This document shows positions 60,590 to 64,000 of a stretch of 64,000 nucleotides of DNA, piece by piece. The stretch is from Coprobacillus cateniformis. Its GTDB lineage: Bacteria > Bacillota_I > Bacilli_A > Erysipelotrichales > Coprobacillaceae. The translations under genes and the position numbers were made by a program. Numbering within the stretch: position 1 is the stretch's first letter; every line of letters begins with the position of its first letter. The notes beneath the pieces were generated by a model, which was given only the letters and a program-made list of their open reading frames with translations, had not been told where the DNA came from and did no database searches. The stretch is taken from contig NZ_WSNW01000001.1 of NCBI RefSeq assembly GCF_009767585.1, positions 2,076,090 through 2,140,089 of the forward strand, given 5' to 3'.

Positions 60590-61516
60590 ATGGATAAGTT
60601 TGAGTTTTTAGAAACTGATTTTGAATTTGTTGGCGACAAGCAAGACATCACTAAAGATGTTGTAGCACCTGCAGTTCCTGCATGGAAAGATGCAATGCGT
60701 CGTTTCTCTAAGAATAAAGGAGCAGTTATTGGTTTTGCATTTATTGTTGTTGTGATTCTATTGGCTATTTTTGCACCAATGTTGTCTCATTGGAAATTTG
60801 ATGATATTAATACAGCTATAAAGAATGTAGAACCAAATGCAACACATTGGTTTGGAACTGATGCTTATGGTAGAGATTTATGGGTTCGTTTGTGGACAGG
60901 GACACGTTATTCATTGTTTATTGCAGTTGCAGCTATTTTTATTGATGTTGTTATTGGAATGACATATGGTTTGATTTCAGGATATTTTGGTGGGAAGGTT
61001 GATGCGATTATGCAGCGTTTCCAGGAAATTATGAATTCTATACCAACATTGGTTGTCTTAATTTTATTAATGATGGTTATGAAAGCATCTTTAACAACAA
61101 TTATTATTGCTTTGGCATTTACAGAATGGATTGGAATGAGTCGTATTACAAGAGCACAGGTTCTTAAAGTGAAAGAAGATGAGTTTGTTTTGGCTTCACG
61201 TACTCTTGGTGCAAGTGATTTCTTTATTATCTTTAAAGAAATTTTACCAAATATTTATAGTCAAATGATTATCATGGTTATGATGTCTATTCCAAATGCA
61301 ATTTTTTATGAAGCATATTTATCTTTTGTTGGTTTAGGATTACCAATTCCAATGGCTTCACTTGGAACATTAATTAATGATGGTTTTAATAGTTTTTTGG
61401 TATATCCATATATGATGATTATTCCAGCAGTTGTGTTATCAATTTTAATGTTAAGTTTTAACTTATTTGGAGATGGACTTCGTGATGCATTAGATCCAAC
61501 AATGAAGGAGATGTAG
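60590..61516 (+). CDS. oppC: Oligopeptide ABC transporter permease OppC (system 2)
   Basis: 308 residues from ATG 60590 (GTG 60587 is an alternative). OppC_N motif AWKDAMRRFSKNKGAVIGF, WFGTDAYGRDLWVRLWTGTRYSL, EAA loop VLASRTLGASDFFIIFKEILPNI. Stop of oppB2 adjoins the start, so translation is coupled. Confidence 0.92.
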   Translation: MDKFEFLETDFEFVGDKQDITKDVVAPAVPAWKDAMRRFSKNKGAVIGFAFIVVVILLAIFAPMLSHWKFDDINTAIKNVEPNATHWFGTDAYGRDLWVRLWTGTRYSLFIAVAAIFIDVVIGMTYGLISGYFGGKVDAIMQRFQEIMNSIPTLVVLILLMMVMKASLTTIIIALAFTEWIGMSRITRAQVLKVKEDEFVLASRTLGASDFFIIFKEILPNIYSQMIIMVMMSIPNAIFYEAYLSFVGLGLPIPMASLGTLINDGFNSFLVYPYMMIIPAVVLSILMLSFNLFGDGLRDALDPTMKEM

Positions 61517-61519
61517 GGT

Positions 61520-62614
61520 ATGGCTGATAGAGAAAGAATTTTAAAAATCAGAGATTTAAGTATCTCATTTCAAACTGATGCTGGACAAGTCAATGCTATT
61601 CGTGGAGTTGATCTTGATTTATATAAAGGTGAAACAATTGCCATTGTAGGTGAGTCTGGTTCTGGGAAATCAGTTACAACAAAAGCTATTATGGGGATAT
61701 TGGCGAACAATGGAAAGATTGAAAGTGGTTCAATTGAATATGTTTGGCATGATGAAAATACTGGAGAAAGACAAGAACGAGATATTGTTAAATTAAGTGA
61801 ACGTGAAATGCAAAAAGAAATCCGTGGACGTAAAATCGCAATGGTTTTTCAAGATCCTATGACTTCATTAAATCCTACTATGACAATTGGAAAGCAAGTT
61901 ATGGAACCAATGATTTATCATTATGGAAAGTCTAAAGAAGAAGCATATCAAAAAGCAGTTGAACTGTTACAAGAAGTTGGGATTACAGATGCTGAAAAGC
62001 GTATGAAGAATTATCCTCATCAACTCTCAGGAGGAATGAGACAGAGAGTTGTCATTGCCATTGCTTTATCTTGTGATCCATATGTATTGATTTGTGATGA
62101 ACCAACGACTGCTTTGGATGTAACAATTCAAGCAACAATCCTTGAATTGATTCAAGATATACAAAGAAAAAAAGATTTGTCAGTTATTTACATTACTCAT
62201 GATTTAGGTGTCGTAGCAAAGGTAGCTGATTTTGTTAATGTTATGTATGCAGGTAAAATTATTGAGACTGGAACGATTAATGAAATTTTCTATGATCCAC
62301 GTCATCCTTATACTTGGGGGTTATTATCATCAATGCCAGATTTGGATACAGATGATGATGAACTTTATACAATTCCTGGCACACCACCTAATCTTGCTCA
62401 TGAGATTAAAGGAGATGCTTTTGCACCAAGAAATCAGTTTGCCTTAAACATTGATTTAAGGGTTGAACCACCAATGTTTGATGTTCCTGGTTCAAACAGT
62501 CATAAAGTTGCAAGCTGGTTAATGCATGAAAAAGCACCTAAGGTAGAAATGCCTGAAACGCTGAAGAAACGTATAGAGAAAATGAAAGAGGAGGGGTTAG
62601 CAAATGGAAAGTAA
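61520..62614 (+). CDS. oppD: Oligopeptide ABC transporter ATPase OppD (system 2), lacking the Cys cluster
   Basis: 364 residues. Walker A GESGSGKS, signature LSGGMRQR, Walker B LICDEPTTALD, ITHDLGVV. After PGTPPN the usual Cys motif is replaced by GDAFAPRNQFALNIDL: the three cysteines are gone, yet flanking residues still align. The C-terminal tail is about 30 residues longer than system 1. Overlaps oppF2 by 11 bases. Confidence 0.92.
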   Translation: MADRERILKIRDLSISFQTDAGQVNAIRGVDLDLYKGETIAIVGESGSGKSVTTKAIMGILANNGKIESGSIEYVWHDENTGERQERDIVKLSEREMQKEIRGRKIAMVFQDPMTSLNPTMTIGKQVMEPMIYHYGKSKEEAYQKAVELLQEVGITDAEKRMKNYPHQLSGGMRQRVVIAIALSCDPYVLICDEPTTALDVTIQATILELIQDIQRKKDLSVIYITHDLGVVAKVADFVNVMYAGKIIETGTINEIFYDPRHPYTWGLLSSMPDLDTDDDELYTIPGTPPNLAHEIKGDAFAPRNQFALNIDLRVEPPMFDVPGSNSHKVASWLMHEKAPKVEMPETLKKRIEKMKEEGLANGK

Positions 62615-63548
62615 ACAACCTATCCTTGTTGTTAAAGATTTAAAACAACATTTTAAGATTAATCGTAATTTTACAGTTAAAGCAGTTGATGGTATTTCTT
62701 TTGAAATTATGCCAGGAGAAACATATGGACTTGTTGGAGAATCTGGTTCAGGAAAATCAACAACGGGGAGAAGTATTATTCGTTTATATAAACCAACTGA
62801 TGGTTCCATTATCTTTAATGGTGAAGATATTTCAGGGAAAATGAGTAAGAATGCTTTAAAAGATTTACGTACTAATATGCAAATGATATTTCAAGATCCA
62901 ATGGCATGTTTAAACCCTAGAAAAAAGGTTCTTGATATTATTGCAGAGGGATTAGATATTCATAAAGCTTATTCTTCAATTCAAGAAAGAAATGAGAAAG
63001 TTTATGAAATCTTAGAACTTGTCGGTCTTTCTAGAGAACATGCTTCACGTTATCCACATCAATTCTCAGGGGGACAACGTCAACGTATTGGCATAGCAAG
63101 AGCATTAATTATGAATCCCGATTTAATTATAGCTGATGAAGCTATTTCAGCTTTGGATGTTTCTATTCAAGCTCAAGTTGTCAATTTAATGAAAAAGATT
63201 CAAAAGGAAACAAATATTGCTTATTTGTTTATTGCCCATGACTTATCAATGGTCAAATATATTAGTGACCGTATAGGTGTTTTACATTTAGGACATTTAG
63301 TAGAAACAGGAACTGCTGAAGAAATATTTAATAATCCACTCCATCCATATACCAAATCATTATTATCAGCAATTCCTCATCCAAATCCAACTGTTGAAAA
63401 GACAAGAACTTCTTTGACATATGATTATAATAAAAGTGGATTGGATTATGAAGCTGGTATCCAAAACAAAGTCACTGAAACACATTATGTACTTGGGACA
63501 GAAAAAGAATTGAAATCATTTATTGAACATCAAAATGATAAAATTTGA
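62604..63548 (+). CDS. oppF: Oligopeptide ABC transporter ATPase OppF (system 2), lacking the Cys cluster
   Basis: 314 residues, RBS GAGGAGGGG. Walker A GESGSGKS, signature FSGGQRQRIG, Walker B LIIADEAISALD, IAHDLSMV. Instead of the Cys-rich end it has HPNPTVEKTRTSLTYDYNKS and a hydrophilic tail with no cysteine. Last gene of the operon. Confidence 0.92.
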   Translation: MESKQPILVVKDLKQHFKINRNFTVKAVDGISFEIMPGETYGLVGESGSGKSTTGRSIIRLYKPTDGSIIFNGEDISGKMSKNALKDLRTNMQMIFQDPMACLNPRKKVLDIIAEGLDIHKAYSSIQERNEKVYEILELVGLSREHASRYPHQFSGGQRQRIGIARALIMNPDLIIADEAISALDVSIQAQVVNLMKKIQKETNIAYLFIAHDLSMVKYISDRIGVLHLGHLVETGTAEEIFNNPLHPYTKSLLSAIPHPNPTVEKTRTSLTYDYNKSGLDYEAGIQNKVTETHYVLGTEKELKSFIEHQNDKI

Positions 63549-63554
63549 TGAAAT

Positions 63555-63594
63555 AAGGCTAATGAAATTCTTCATTGAACTCATTAGCCTTTTG
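63555..63594 (+). terminator. Terminator of the second opp operon
   Basis: AAGGCTAATGA / TCATTAGCCTT perfect 11-bp stem, T-run. Confidence 0.85.
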
Positions 63595-63631
63595 CATGTT
63601 TATTTTATTTAAGAAGACTATTTTATAATAA

Positions 63632-63668
63632 AAAAGTTCCTATCTTTAATGATGATAAGAACTTTTAT
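63632..63668 (-). terminator. Terminator of the AI-2E transporter gene
   Basis: AAAAGTTC / GAACTTTT arms plus an inner TATC / GATA; the A-run on the left gives the T-run on the minus strand. Confidence 0.7.
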
Positions 63669-63699
63669 AAAAATAATTTTAAATATATATGATGTTCAT

Positions 63700-64000
63700 T
63701 TAAAGATTATCTGGATCAATCTTTGTAATTGAATGATCTGTGACTTCAATATGTTTTCGATAAAGTGCAATATTGACAACACGGCTACCAACTGCATAAA
63801 TCAAAGCCATACTTGGAACTGCAATTAAGAGTCCAAAGAAACCAAGGAGATTTCCAAAGATAACTAAAGAAAGAAGTACATAAACACCAGATATCCCAAC
63901 AGCACCACCAACAACTCTTGGATAAATAATATTTGCTTCAAACTGTTGAATAATAACAAAGCAAAGAGTAAAGATAATAGCTTGAGTTGGTTCAACAGCT
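63700..64000 (-). CDS. AI-2E-family transporter, C-terminal part (5' end outside window)
   Basis: About 100 residues on the minus strand to the TAA at 63700-63702. IIQQFEANIIYPRVVGGAVG and LLGFFGLLIAVPSMALIY are the conserved end of the AI-2E (DUF20) exporter family. Family members export AI-2-like signals or act as Na+/H+ antiporters. The tail HIEVTDHSITKIDPDNL is cytoplasmic. Confidence 0.85.
   Translation of the reverse strand, partial: AVEPTQAIIFTLCFVIIQQFEANIIYPRVVGGAVGISGVYVLLSLVIFGNLLGFFGLLIAVPSMALIYAVGSRVVNIALYRKHIEVTDHSITKIDPDNL

Overview
The window is AT-rich with strong AGGAGG-type ribosome binding sites, ATG/GTG/TTG starts, tightly packed operons and many PTS-linked proteins. This points to an anaerobic gut member of the Bacillota, most likely class Erysipelotrichia (Coprobacillaceae-like). 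That placement is inferred from gene content and style; there is no rRNA here to settle it. No tRNA, rRNA or CRISPR array was seen.

Layout. (1) 1-7810: a sugar-acid operon with the tail of an IclR regulator, mannonate dehydratase, a GH1 glycosidase, an IlvD/Edd-type sugar-acid dehydratase, a small membrane protein, KDPG aldolase, KDG kinase and a second GH1 enzyme. Together they turn aldonates into 2-keto-3-deoxygluconate, then KDPG, then pyruvate plus glyceraldehyde-3-P. (2) 7989-16719: an orphan PTS-IIB-like protein, a sugar acetyltransferase, a ChbG deacetylase, a secreted/anchored protein pair, a GNAT-shikimate dehydrogenase fusion, rdgB, trmL, a DUF1461 protein, a HAD phosphatase and a GntR/UTRA regulator. 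(3) 16837-26236: a MATE exporter, a LevR-type PRD regulator, a complete mannose-family PTS (IIA, IIB, IIC, IID) and a SIS-domain sugar-amine deglycase, resembling the gfr/frl Amadori-product operons, then a flavin-binding protein and a DMT exporter. (4) 26340-27100: an IS200/IS605-type element with tnpA only. (5) 27406-35017: a C39-like lipoprotein, HAD, PAP2 and GNAT proteins, PadR/DUF2812, PerR with rubrerythrin, a YlbJ-like protein, HflX and a second PTS-IIB-like orphan. (6) 35372-41984: a BTAD regulator with a decayed GGDEF domain, then an operon with a transglutaminase lipoprotein, one GspF/PilC protein, four small single-helix proteins and a PilT-type ATPase, followed by a DUF11 protein behind a Shine-Dalgarno-masking hairpin. 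(7) 42102-48180: phosphatases, an RpiR regulator, RNase J, DegV and MscS. (8) 48402-63548: two complete oligopeptide ABC transporters flanking an MFS permease, an M18 aminopeptidase and a nitroreductase. The window ends in an AI-2E-family transporter.

The strongest candidate for an undescribed system is the PilT-only pilus-like operon (36893-41442): retraction-type ATPase and inner-membrane platform, but no PilB, prepilin peptidase or recognisable prepilin cleavage site. Other points are the paralogous IIB-like orphans, a near-identical 19-bp palindrome before two carbohydrate loci, loss of the cysteine cluster from both ATPases of one Opp system while the other keeps it, and a C8 tract in oppD.
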